From the IMG/VR virus record IMGVR_UViG_3300017963_000632, positions 1 to 29,021 of that record: 29,021 nucleotides of DNA; one strand, written 5' to 3'. The notes beneath the pieces were generated by a model, which saw nothing but the letters and a program-made list of their open reading frames with translations, did no database searches and was not told the DNA's origin. The position numbers were made by a program, and so were the translations under genes. Shown here piece after piece: positions 6,827 through 14,139 of this stretch (position 1 is the first letter of the stretch; every line of letters begins with the position of its first letter). Source of the stretch: a virus.

Positions 6827-8278
6827 ATGACAAATCGCGAAGTTTTAGAACGGGTGCCGCCCGCCGACATCGAGGCGGAAATGGCGGTTTTGGGGTCGGC
6901 GTTATTGCGGCCGGAAACGTTGGATGATATCGCGTTGATAATTACGCCGGGCGATTTTTACGACGACGCGAATCGGACGCTATACGCAACGATGGTCGAT
7001 TTGTACGAATCGGGATCGCGCGTCGACGTCGCGTTGTTGGTCGATCGGTTGCGTACCGATGGGCAATTCGAACGGGTCGGCGGGGCCGCGTTTTTGGCCA
7101 AAATTTCCCAATCGGTCCCCAACGCGGCGCATGCCCGATATTACGCGGGCGTTGTCCGCGACAAATCGTTGTTGCGGGGGTTGATCGAATGCGCGTCCGA
7201 TGCGTTGTCCGATGCGTTCAATTTGGACGGGCGGGCCGCGACCGAAATTGTTGAAATGGCCGAAAACCGAATGTTTGCGGTCGTCGAACGCGGGGTTGCG
7301 TTGGGCGCGAACGTTGTTTCGGTCAACGATGCAATCCGCGAAGCGTTGGACCGGATCGACAATCGGCGAACGGGCGATTTGAACGGCGTTCCGATCGGGT
7401 TGTCCGGCGTCGATGAATTGTTGGGCGGATTGCGCCCGCGCGAACTAACCGTCGTCGGCGGTCGTCCCGGGCAAGGCAAAACGTCGTTCGGGTTGGGCAT
7501 CGCGGCGGCGGCGGCCGAATCGAATTCGGTTTTGTTCGTTTCGTTGGAAATGTCCCGGGCCGAATTGTCGGAACGGATGTTGTCGATGCGATCGCGAATC
7601 AATTTGTACCGCATGCGAAACGGGACGATGTCGGCCGACCAACGCCGCCAAGTCGTCGCCAGTGCCGCCCAGTTGTCCCAGTTGCGGTTGTACTTGGAGG
7701 ATTCCCCATCGCGTACCGTATCGCAAATCGGGGCGTTGGCGCGGCGTCATGCCCGCCGTAACGGGTTGGATTTGTTAATCGTCGATTATTTGCAATTGGT
7801 AACCCCGGACAACGGCCGCGATCCCCGCCAAGAACAGGTCGCGAAAATGTCCCGGCGAATGAAACAATTGGCGCGCGAATTGGATTGCGCGGTTTTGGTA
7901 TTGGCCCAAGTCAACCGCCATTCGGCCGACGCGGCCCGCGCCCCGCGATTGTCCGAACTACGCGAATCCGGCGCAATCGAACAGGACGCCGATATCGTTT
8001 TGTTCGTCCATCGGCCCGCCGAATACGACCCCCGGTTCCGGCCCGAATCGGCCGACGAGGCCGAGGTCGCCCAAATCATAATCGCGAAACATCGCAACGG
8101 ACCCGTCGGAACCGTGGACGTCAATTGGCGTCGCGAATGCGCGGTATTTGAAACCCGCGACGAACGGACCGACGAATCCGGGTGGCGCGATACGTACGCC
8201 GAACCCGATCCGGAAGATTGGGGCCCGCCCGCCGACGATACGCCGCCGACGGCGGGTCGAACGACCGGTTTGTTTTAA
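6827..8278 (+). CDS. dnaB: Replicative DNA helicase DnaB
   Basis: The 483-aa protein is a full-length DnaB-family hexameric helicase that unwinds the fork. The N-terminal domain begins PPADIEAEMAVLGSALLRPE, a classic DnaB opening. The RecA-like domain carries Walker A GRPGQGKT (212-219), followed by VLFVSLEMSRAELSERM, Walker B LLIVDYLQLV, and the LAQVNR and ELRESGAIEQDADIVLF motifs. The ATG at 6827 is chosen because ACGGGAG lies 9 bases upstream and the product then starts near the normal DnaB N-terminus. It follows the initiator gene, forming the replication operon. All GAG codons I examined in it are followed by G, in line with the AG-avoiding codon rule. Confidence 0.97.
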   Translation: MTNREVLERVPPADIEAEMAVLGSALLRPETLDDIALIITPGDFYDDANRTLYATMVDLYESGSRVDVALLVDRLRTDGQFERVGGAAFLAKISQSVPNAAHARYYAGVVRDKSLLRGLIECASDALSDAFNLDGRAATEIVEMAENRMFAVVERGVALGANVVSVNDAIREALDRIDNRRTGDLNGVPIGLSGVDELLGGLRPRELTVVGGRPGQGKTSFGLGIAAAAAESNSVLFVSLEMSRAELSERMLSMRSRINLYRMRNGTMSADQRRQVVASAAQLSQLRLYLEDSPSRTVSQIGALARRHARRNGLDLLIVDYLQLVTPDNGRDPRQEQVAKMSRRMKQLARELDCAVLVLAQVNRHSADAARAPRLSELRESGAIEQDADIVLFVHRPAEYDPRFRPESADEAEVAQIIIAKHRNGPVGTVDVNWRRECAVFETRDERTDESGWRDTYAEPDPEDWGPPADDTPPTAGRTTGLF

Positions 8279-8294
8279 CGAAGGAGGGTACCGC

Positions 8295-8624
8295 ATGTCG
8301 GGCGTTTTATTGCATTGGCAAACATTTGAACAACGGTGGCGATATACCGTTTTTCGGGATCGCGACGACGATAAAATGGGAATGATCGACCGGGCGAACA
8401 TTCTGTCCGACGGACAATTGGCGCAACGGGTCGTCGAAATTGTCGCCCGCGAATGTCGCCGCAAAATCGATATCGCCGACGTCGACATCGTCGAATCGGG
8501 ATACGTTGCGACATGGGGGACGGTTCCGTCGAACGTTTTTGATCGGTTCCCCGGGTTGGCGGCGACTAAGTTAGCCGAACGCCAAAAATTGGAAGCCGAC
8601 GACATTTTGGAGGAAATCGCGTAA
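8295..8624 (+). CDS. Hypothetical protein, 109 aa
   Basis: Not recognised. A perfect AAGGAGG (8281-8287) lies 7 bases before the ATG, so strong translation is expected. The protein looks mixed alpha/beta (LLHWQTFEQRWRYTVFRDRD, later RKIDIADVDIVESGYVATW). The stop overlaps the next start as TAATG. It sits between DnaB and the probable nuclease and probably belongs to the replication transcript. Confidence 0.7.
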   Translation: MSGVLLHWQTFEQRWRYTVFRDRDDDKMGMIDRANILSDGQLAQRVVEIVARECRRKIDIADVDIVESGYVATWGTVPSNVFDRFPGLAATKLAERQKLEADDILEEIA

Positions 8625-9283
8625 TGCGAAATTCGCATGTCAAACCGGACCCGGATTTGACGATCCAATTGACCGACGAACAATGGGCGACCTGCGTTCG
8701 GGCGGGCGGCGGCCGGACGAAAATCAACCAACTAAGCAACGTCAAAACGCAAATTTGCGCACCGAACGACGACGATTTGAAAATTTCCGAAGTCGGGACC
8801 GTCGGCGAAGGGGCGTTTGCGTTGTTGTTCGGCGGGCAATCATGGTGGGACCAATGGGCGAAAATCGCCGTATTGCGACGACCCCAGGAACCCGGTACGC
8901 CGGACGTCGGGCCGTTCCATGTTCGCGCGACGGCGCGACGGTACGGGTTGCGGTTCAAAGCGCCGGGCCCTAACGGCGAATGGCCGCCGGACCGGAACGG
9001 CAACCCGCGACCCAAAAAATTCGACCCGTTGTTGCCGCCGTTTGTTTTGATTTGGGTGAAACCGGCGGCGCGAATGGCCGCGTTCATCGGTTGGTGCCAT
9101 GGGTTCGAAATCTATCGCAACGGCGACCCGTTGCATTGGGACAAAACGCAACCGACCCCGTGTTGGTGCCGCGATCCCGGAACGTTGTTCGGTTGGGAAC
9201 GGTTGCGGATTTGGTACAAACAATGGCGCGCGGATGGTTCCCCGGCATTCGAGGAACAATTCCCGCCGGGACATGAAGGGTAA
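8624..9283 (+). CDS. Possible PD-(D/E)XK nuclease-like protein
   Basis: The 219-aa product has a pattern I read as a PD-(D/E)XK-like core. GEGAFALLFGG (about residues 61-71) would be the helix with the first acidic residue, TPDVGPFHVRAT (about 92-103) would carry the catalytic D and the following strand (R in place of the usual K), and PLLPPFVLIWVKP is the next strand. This arrangement is common in phage-encoded nucleases of unknown target, but the K-to-R change could mean inactivity or a wrong reading. Start is coupled to the upstream stop (TAATG). Confidence 0.4.
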   Translation: MRNSHVKPDPDLTIQLTDEQWATCVRAGGGRTKINQLSNVKTQICAPNDDDLKISEVGTVGEGAFALLFGGQSWWDQWAKIAVLRRPQEPGTPDVGPFHVRATARRYGLRFKAPGPNGEWPPDRNGNPRPKKFDPLLPPFVLIWVKPAARMAAFIGWCHGFEIYRNGDPLHWDKTQPTPCWCRDPGTLFGWERLRIWYKQWRADGSPAFEEQFPPGHEG

Positions 9284-9300
9284 AACGAGGACGCGATACC

Positions 9301-9771
9301 ATGACCGACGAAAAATTGACGGCCGAACAACGCAAACAACGTCGCGACGCGGAACGCCGCGAATACGACGAAAACGAATTGCAGTTTTTTCGGCAATTGT
9401 CGCACAACGCGTTGTTGCGCGAACCGCATTTGGCCCGCGAGTTAATGCAATTATTGGAGTACGGGTTGACCGGTTCGAACGCCCGTGAATTGCCCGGCGA
9501 AACGTCCGAAATGGGCAAAGTTGAAATGCCGGAATTGCCGCCGTATCCAAAACCGGCGGTCCCGCGCGACGACCAATTCGATTTACAATTGTACCGGCAA
9601 ACGGCAATGCAAAGTTTGATGCGACAATCGTTGATCGTTTCGCAATTGTTTATTTTGTTGCATACGGCAATTCGGGGCGACCGCGAATCGATCAAAAAAC
9701 AAATCGACGACGCGTTGGTCAAATTTCGGCCAATGGCAGGGGGGAATCATGGCGACGAACAGCAAAATTGA
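9301..9771 (+). CDS. Hypothetical helical protein, 156 aa
   Basis: Not recognised. The ATG follows a GAGGA-containing leader. The N-terminal 40 residues are highly charged and helical (EQRKQRRDAERREYDENELQ), followed by a Leu-rich helix, a Pro-rich linker (MPELPPYPKPAVP) and a second helical region with VSQLFILLHTAIRG. The last 23 bases overlap the DUF5131 gene. Two helical parts joined by a proline linker would suit a structural or adaptor protein; no function is assigned. Confidence 0.65.
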   Translation: MTDEKLTAEQRKQRRDAERREYDENELQFFRQLSHNALLREPHLARELMQLLEYGLTGSNARELPGETSEMGKVEMPELPPYPKPAVPRDDQFDLQLYRQTAMQSLMRQSLIVSQLFILLHTAIRGDRESIKKQIDDALVKFRPMAGGNHGDEQQN

Positions 9772-10774
9772 ATGGACCGACCATACCGCGAATTTTTGGT
9801 GGGGATGTTCGAAAATCGCGTCCGGTTGTGCGCGTTGTTACGCCGAATCGGACGCCAAGCGGTACGGGCGGGATTGTTTCGGCGACGACGTCCCGCGTCA
9901 ATTCGTCAAATCGGTTTGGTCCGATGTACGGCGTTGGAACAACGACGCGCGGAAAACCGGCAAACGGGCCCGGGTTTTCGTTTCGTCGATGTGCGATTTT
10001 TTCGAAGAACCCCGCCCCGTTGTTTCGTTGGACGGTCGGCCGTTGCGGATCGACGCGCGGGACGGCAAATTCACGTTCGACGTTGGCGACCCGATCGATA
10101 CGGGCGGTTTGCGGAAAATGGCGTTTGAAATTATCGACGAATGCGAAATGTTGGATTTCCTATTGTTGACCAAACGCCCGGACAACATCGGCCGGTTTTG
10201 GACGTTGCCGCAAAACGGCCGCGACCCATCGGACCCGATGGTCGCCAAACGCGAAAACGTATGGTTGGGTTTTTCGGCGTCCGACAACGATTCGATGGCG
10301 TCCGATTTTCAAAAATTCGTCGATCAACGGCCGCGATATTTGGCCGCCGGGACGTTTTTGTCGGCCGAACCGTTGTTGGAATGTTTGTCGTTTACCGTCC
10401 CCCGTGAAGAAGGCGACGGGCAAATCGCATTCGATTACCCACTGGAAGGTCGCCGGACCCATAAAAGCGGGGCATGGGACGACGCGAACGTCAAATTGGA
10501 TTGGGTCATTATCGGCGGCGAATCGGGCCCCCGGGCCCGGGAATGCGGCGTCCGTTGGATCGAATCCATGGTCGGGCAATGCCAAAAATACGACGTCCCG
10601 GTTTTCGTCAAACAATTGGGCAGCAACCCGTTCGTCGAGGATGTAACGGATTGCGAACATTGCGGCCAATCATATACGGAACGGTTTGGTTTGGATTTGG
10701 ACGACCGCAAAGGCGGCGACCCCGACGAATGGCCGTTGCCGGATTTGAACGTCCGGCAAATGCCGTTCGATTGA
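9749..10774 (+). CDS. Phage Gp37/Gp68 family protein (DUF5131)
   Basis: The 341-aa protein matches the DUF5131/Gp37-Gp68 family. It starts KIEWTDHTANFWWGCSKIAS, followed by GCARCYAE, so Cys20, Cys27 and Cys30 form the CX6CX2C cluster characteristic of the family, proposed to be radical-SAM-like. Later family motifs are FLLLTKRPDN, WLGFSASD, LSAEPLLE and WVIIGGESGPRAR, followed by WIESMVGQCQKYDVPVFVKQLG. A C-terminal CEHCG adds a possible metal site. The family is frequent in phages and prophages; its reaction is unknown to me. The start overlaps the upstream gene by 23 bases and is preceded by AGGGGGGAATC. It is the last gene before a terminator. Confidence 0.9.
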   Translation: MATNSKIEWTDHTANFWWGCSKIASGCARCYAESDAKRYGRDCFGDDVPRQFVKSVWSDVRRWNNDARKTGKRARVFVSSMCDFFEEPRPVVSLDGRPLRIDARDGKFTFDVGDPIDTGGLRKMAFEIIDECEMLDFLLLTKRPDNIGRFWTLPQNGRDPSDPMVAKRENVWLGFSASDNDSMASDFQKFVDQRPRYLAAGTFLSAEPLLECLSFTVPREEGDGQIAFDYPLEGRRTHKSGAWDDANVKLDWVIIGGESGPRARECGVRWIESMVGQCQKYDVPVFVKQLGSNPFVEDVTDCEHCGQSYTERFGLDLDDRKGGDPDEWPLPDLNVRQMPFD

Positions 10775-10827
10775 TTTTTCGTTTGGTACCCTTCGAGTCT
10801 GGGGCGCGTTGCCCCGGGCCGTTTCCG

Positions 10828-10876
10828 ACCCCGGGGCCATCGTTCGCTACCCGCCGCGATGGTTTCGGGGTTTTTT
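10828..10876 (+). terminator. Factor-independent terminator
   Basis: ACCCCGGGGCCATCG (10828-10842) pairs with CGATGGTTTCGGGGT (10857-10871), with three G-U pairs in the middle, followed by TTTTTT. A shorter GC-rich hairpin using GCCCCGGG (10811-10818) overlaps it and could compete. It ends the transcript that carries the DUF5131 gene. Confidence 0.85.
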
Positions 10877-10897
10877 CTCAAATTTTTCCGTTTGGGG

Positions 10898-10943
10898 GCC
10901 GATATACGTCTTGAGCGTTGTTCCGTTGCCGGTACAATTCGGG
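10898..10943 (+). promoter_or_regulatory. Repeated-family promoter with upstream box
   Basis: GCCGATATACGTC box (10898-10910), TTGAGC (10911-10916), a 16-base spacer with conserved GTTCCGTTGCCGG, then TACAAT (10933-10938). It shares box, spacer and -10 with the promoters at 17341, 20925, 22190 and 26989. Confidence 0.85.
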
Positions 10944-10974
10944 TATGGCAAATCAACAAACGGGAGACGCGGAA

Positions 10975-11742
10975 ATGACAACCAAACGCGACGAAATGTT
11001 GGCCGAACTAACGAAATCCGTTCGGCAATGGGCGATCGACAACGATTACGAATTGGGACGCGGCCGCGACGACGGCAAAATATACGTCAAATCGGCATGC
11101 CCGCGTTGCGGCGGTTCCGGGTCGTTTTCGTTTACCCCGCGATACGGGACGCGATGTTTCGAATGCGACGTCGCGTCCGGCGGCAAACGGATCGGTTGGA
11201 AATGGGAACCGGTCGAACGCCGGGTCCGTCGGGAAAAACGCCAAATCGCGGCGGAACGCAAGCGGGCGGCGGCCGTTGCCGAACGCGAACGGGCCGACCG
11301 GGAATTCATGGAATCAATCGACGGATTCGTCCCGATGGATGCGTTGATCGAATCGTTGAACGCGTTACGCGAACGCGAACAACAACGCAAACGCGACGCG
11401 TTGCAATGGATCGGCGACGCTGGCGAACGGTTGGACATTTGGGTTTCGGTCGACGCTATCATCGAATTCCCCGGGTACGATTACTATACCGGGCGGGAAA
11501 TTACCAAAACGTTGGTCAAATCCAAAACGGACGACGGAAATTTGGTCGTTTGGTACGCGACATCGTACGCGATGTTTCCGGGCGACAACGACGAACGAAT
11601 CCGGATTCGCGGGACCGTCAAAGACCATTCGATGTACGACGGCGAACGACAAACGGTCGTCAATCGGGTCAAAATCATGGACGCCGAAAAACCGGCGGAA
11701 ACCGTCGCGATTGGGCAATCGGAAAACGTCAAAAATTGGTAA
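10975..11742 (+). CDS. Zinc-finger phage protein with possible OB-like C-terminus
   Basis: The 255-aa product contains CPRCGG (about 42-47) and CFEC (about 61-64), a DnaJ-type CxxC...CxxC zinc finger, then a long charged helical segment (about 75-150, EKRQIAAERKRAAAVAERER) predicted to be coiled coil. The C-terminal part (DDGNLVVWYATSYAMF, then GTVKDHSMYDGERQTVVNRV) has the GTVKDH...G..QTV.NR pattern seen in many phage early proteins, perhaps an OB-like nucleic-acid-binding fold. The ATG at 10975 has CGGGAG at the right distance; the earlier in-frame ATG at 10945 lies at the expected transcription start. Role unknown, probably DNA metabolism. Confidence 0.65.
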   Translation: MTTKRDEMLAELTKSVRQWAIDNDYELGRGRDDGKIYVKSACPRCGGSGSFSFTPRYGTRCFECDVASGGKRIGWKWEPVERRVRREKRQIAAERKRAAAVAERERADREFMESIDGFVPMDALIESLNALREREQQRKRDALQWIGDAGERLDIWVSVDAIIEFPGYDYYTGREITKTLVKSKTDDGNLVVWYATSYAMFPGDNDERIRIRGTVKDHSMYDGERQTVVNRVKIMDAEKPAETVAIGQSENVKNW

Positions 11743-11749
11743 GATGTTC

Positions 11750-11780
11750 GGGCCCCGGGAACGACCCGGGGCCCCTTTTT
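11750..11780 (+). terminator. Factor-independent terminator
   Basis: GGGCCCCGGG (11750-11759) and CCCGGGGCCC (11765-11774) form a stem with a 5-base loop, followed by CTTTTT. It immediately precedes the GGAGGGG ribosome binding site of the next gene, so read-through is probably partial. Confidence 0.85.
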
Positions 11781-11792
11781 GGAGGGGACGAC

Positions 11793-12047
11793 ATGGACGC
11801 GGCAACGGTAATTCGGGACGTAACGGACGCGGTCGCCGACCGGGTCGAAAACGCGAAATCGGAATGGATGTCGGCGATTGGGGAATGTTCCAAACACCTA
11901 ACAGGGACGCCACTGTCGGCCGTATCGGGCGCAATCGCGGACGTCCGGTTCGATACGTATCGGGAACTTCAAAACGTTCTGGCGGCGTTGCGGGTCGCCA
12001 TGGCGGAAATTGAAACCATGGGGGCGGAATGTTTGTCGCGCCGGTAA
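11793..12047 (+). CDS. Hypothetical protein, 84 aa
   Basis: Not recognised. The ATG follows GGAGGGG by 6-7 bases. The product is a helical protein (VIRDVTDAVADRVENAKSEW in the first half; a longer helix in the second half). Bases 11895-11985 contain several CT and AG dinucleotides (CACCTAACAGGGACGCCACT and AACTTC), more than neighbouring genes, so this gene may be newer in the genome or under other constraints. Confidence 0.65.
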   Translation: MDAATVIRDVTDAVADRVENAKSEWMSAIGECSKHLTGTPLSAVSGAIADVRFDTYRELQNVLAALRVAMAEIETMGAECLSRR

Positions 12048-12187
12048 TCCCAACCCGCAAAAAACGATGTTGGGTCCAGTCCAAGGCAAACCACCAGCGC
12101 GATACCGGGACGCGTAGTTCCGGCGGGGTCGATTGGACGCCGTACGAATCAACGTTGCGGCGATCCGATCGGCCCCGATGTTTATGA
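12029..12187 (+). CDS. Possible small basic protein, 52 aa
   Basis: An ATG at 12029 with a GGGGGCGG-like site just upstream opens a 52-codon frame overlapping the previous gene by 19 bases. It would encode a basic, Ser/Arg-rich protein (MFVAPVIPTRKKRCWVQSK at the N-terminus). Base composition here contains more AG and CT (GTCCAGTCCAAGG, ACCAGCG, TAGTTCC) than true genes in the window, so it may not be coding; the alternative is an untranslated leader or structured RNA upstream of the next gene. Confidence 0.3.
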   Translation: MFVAPVIPTRKKRCWVQSKANHQRDTGTRSSGGVDWTPYESTLRRSDRPRCL

Positions 12188-12199
12188 AAGGTGAAAACG

Positions 12200-12451
12200 A
12201 TGTTGTTCGATATCAATGTTACGTCGTTGGAAATCGCCAACCGTCAACCGCGCGAATTCGTTTCCGTTACGTTGCCCGACCGGTCGGTTACCGTCCGGAT
12301 TTGGGCCGACGAATGCGTTGTCCGTCCGATCGCCCGTCGTTACGGGTTGATGCAACCGTTGCCGTTGTTCGCATCGTTTTACCGGGGCGGCGAACATATC
12401 GATACGTTCCGCCCCGACGAATGGTATTTGTTATCGATTGTTATCGATTGA
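12200..12451 (+). CDS. Hypothetical protein, 83 aa
   Basis: Not recognised. The ATG at 12200 is preceded by GAAAGGTG at good spacing; a GTG at 12191 in the same frame falls inside that site. The product looks beta-rich: LFDINVTSLEIANRQPREFV, SVTVRIWADECVV, PLPLFASFY, EWYLLSIVID. A small beta-barrel fold is possible. The following gene starts 15 bases after its stop. Confidence 0.65.
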   Translation: MLFDINVTSLEIANRQPREFVSVTLPDRSVTVRIWADECVVRPIARRYGLMQPLPLFASFYRGGEHIDTFRPDEWYLLSIVID

Positions 12452-12466
12452 AAAGGATGTCGCGCG

Positions 12467-12769
12467 ATGCGTTGGAACGAACCGGAATCAAAACCAGTAA
12501 TCGAGTTATTGCCCGTTGACGAAACCAAACGATTGAAAATACAAACGGCGTTGTCGAAATTGATCGCGATCGATTCGGATTTGTTCGCGGTCGGCGGCGA
12601 CCCGTATTGCGTGATTGCCGCGATGACCGCATATTTGGCGGGCAAAGCCATATCGACAACGAAATTACCCGGTACCGACCCCAAACGGGCGACGATTGCC
12701 GCCCGGGAATTGGAACGGCAATTGGACGTCGTCGTCGGCGGATATTTGGGCCAATTTGAACCGAAATAA
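12467..12769 (+). CDS. Hypothetical protein, 100 aa
   Basis: Not recognised. An AAAAGGATG-type ribosome binding site precedes the ATG. The protein is soluble and helical, with a central Ala-rich segment (YCVIAAMTAYLAGKAI) and a C-terminal helix RATIAARELERQLDVVVGG. It is followed after 10 bases by the RusA-like gene, so it probably belongs to a small DNA-processing operon. Confidence 0.65.
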   Translation: MRWNEPESKPVIELLPVDETKRLKIQTALSKLIAIDSDLFAVGGDPYCVIAAMTAYLAGKAISTTKLPGTDPKRATIAARELERQLDVVVGGYLGQFEPK

Positions 12770-12779
12770 AGGTCGACCC

Positions 12780-13229
12780 ATGGAATTGGTTTTCGACATC
12801 CCGCCGCGTGATTTACATCCCAACGCCCGCCCGGCAAATTGGCGGGTCCGGCATGGGGCCCGGTCCCGGTACCGAAATACGATGGGGCAAGTTGCCGCCC
12901 TTTTGGTTTTGGAACAATGCGGGGCGCGGCCGCGATGGACGGCGGCGACGATTCGGTTGGTTTTCTATTTCCCCAAACCGAAACGCGGCGGGTTCAAAAA
13001 ACACGACCCGGACAATTTGATCGCATGGTCGAAAACCGCGATTGACGCGTTGACCGACGGCGGCGTTTTGGCCGACGACCGGGACGTGATTTATTTGCCG
13101 CCCGAACAAAATGTTTTGCCCGCCGATTCGCCGGGTCGGTTGGAAATTACGGTCGAACCATGGGAGATGCGAGTTTGTCCATTTTGCCACCATGCGACGA
13201 AATTGCCGAACGATTCGCCCGGATGTTGA
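12780..13229 (+). CDS. RusA-like Holliday junction resolvase
   Basis: The 149-aa protein matches the RusA family, small dimeric resolvases that cut four-way junctions during phage recombination or packaging. Near the N-terminus LHPNARPANWRVRHGARSRY is the conserved opening with the basic helix. The core HDPDNLIAWSKTAIDAL, followed by GVLADDRDVIYL, contains the metal-binding aspartates and the ADDRDV motif of the active site. Usual family length is about 120-140 residues; here the C-terminus is extended with CPFC, a possible half zinc site. The ATG at 12780 fits the conserved start. It overlaps the HNH-like gene by 70 bases. Confidence 0.9.
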   Translation: MELVFDIPPRDLHPNARPANWRVRHGARSRYRNTMGQVAALLVLEQCGARPRWTAATIRLVFYFPKPKRGGFKKHDPDNLIAWSKTAIDALTDGGVLADDRDVIYLPPEQNVLPADSPGRLEITVEPWEMRVCPFCHHATKLPNDSPGC

Positions 13230-13591
13230 TCGACGTTCGGAATCCATGGTGTTGGATTTGCGGCCGCGACGAACGCCAATCGCCCGAATGGTGGTACGCC
13301 CCATGGATGGTCCATCGGGCCCATGTTGTCAACAAACCGCGCGTCGCGGATCGGCGGGCGGTTGTCCTACTTTGCCCGGTTTGCCATGGCGTCGCCCATG
13401 GGCAACGGTTCGCGGCGGCCCCGGAATTGCCGGAAATCGGGTTGTCCAACCTGTTGTGGGCCAAATTGAAACGCGATTTTCGATATTACGACCGGCCGTT
13501 TTTGGCCCGCCATACGATCGGACGGTTGCCGATCGCCGATCCGCCCGCCCCATGGTACGTCGACCAATATTGCCAACGCCGGGGGCTGTAA
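13160..13591 (+). CDS. HNH-like endonuclease
   Basis: The 143-aa product has a zinc-finger HNH arrangement. CWIC (31-34) and CPVC (72-75) are the structural CxxC pairs, HRAHVV (52-57) supplies the catalytic His pair region and CHGVAHG (75-81) the C-terminal His residues. The central asparagine appears as VNKP (57-60). Phage HNH enzymes serve in packaging, host-DNA attack or as mobile nucleases. It begins inside the RusA-like gene in another frame, a 70-base overlap. No intron or intein boundary is visible, so a free-standing phage nuclease is more likely than a homing element. Confidence 0.7.
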   Translation: MGDASLSILPPCDEIAERFARMLIDVRNPWCWICGRDERQSPEWWYAPWMVHRAHVVNKPRVADRRAVVLLCPVCHGVAHGQRFAAAPELPEIGLSNLLWAKLKRDFRYYDRPFLARHTIGRLPIADPPAPWYVDQYCQRRGL

Positions 13592-13599
13592 GGTAGAAT
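13570..13599 (+). promoter_or_regulatory. Possible promoter of the envelope block
   Basis: TTGCCA (13570-13575), an 18-base spacer and TAGAAT (13594-13599) overlap the end of the HNH-like gene. The spacing differs from the 16-base family. The downstream leader (13605-13655) is rich in CT and AG for this genome, which may indicate RNA structure or regulation. Confidence 0.4.
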
Positions 13600-13666
13600 T
13601 CCGCGATAGCCTGGGCGGTTGCGCTTCACATCATTCCATGGATTTGGTCAAAGATGAGGGGCGGAA

Positions 13667-14113
13667 ATGGCGACAAACGGAAACGGTAACAAAAACGGAA
13701 ACAACGGCGGGCGGCGAAAAACCATCGATCGGGAATGGGTTTTCATGTTCATGTTCCGATGCGTTTGCATTGGGTCCGTCATTTTTGCGACATGTTTCCT
13801 TCCTTGGTCGATTTGGGTCACCCATTCGGTTTTCCGATCCAATCATCATATCGACTTTAAACCGCATGCTGCGGAACCGGTCGAGGCCCGCGACCTATTG
13901 AACCGATTGGACGCGATCTACAATACGATCCACGAATTGCCGCCGCCGGATTGGCGAAAACGAATTGAAGCGTTGGAAAACGAAAACGAACGCCGCCGCG
14001 AATCGTATTTGGAATTGGACCGGGAAAACCGGGCGGACCACGCAAAAATTATGATGTCGCTCGAAGTCATCAAATTAAAATTGGGAATCCCGCCGGACGA
14101 CGGCGGAACGTAA
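13667..14113 (+). CDS. Membrane protein with cytoplasmic-type N-terminus and coiled coil
   Basis: The 148-aa product has a Gly/Asn-rich basic N-terminus (NGNGNKNGNNGGRRK), one transmembrane helix at about residues 24-51 (VFMFMFRCVCIGSVIFATCF) and a C-terminal helix from about 95 (RIEALENENERRRESYLELD) likely to form a coiled coil. This layout (short basic tail, one TM, periplasmic coiled coil) resembles an inner-membrane spanin or a membrane-anchored structural protein; spanin function is only a guess from topology. GAGGGGCGG precedes the ATG. It is first in a run of membrane or secreted products. Confidence 0.65.
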   Translation: MATNGNGNKNGNNGGRRKTIDREWVFMFMFRCVCIGSVIFATCFLPWSIWVTHSVFRSNHHIDFKPHAAEPVEARDLLNRLDAIYNTIHELPPPDWRKRIEALENENERRRESYLELDRENRADHAKIMMSLEVIKLKLGIPPDDGGT

Positions 14114-14139
14114 ACGTTTGACGGTCGGGAGGGCATGCG

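Noticed and set aside
12048-12199. A tRNA gene or riboswitch in this short gap with more AG/CT than usual
   Set aside because: No acceptor-stem pairing, GTTCGANTC loop or anticodon arm could be built, and no known riboswitch core was recognised. A small frame at 12029-12187 is listed at low confidence instead.
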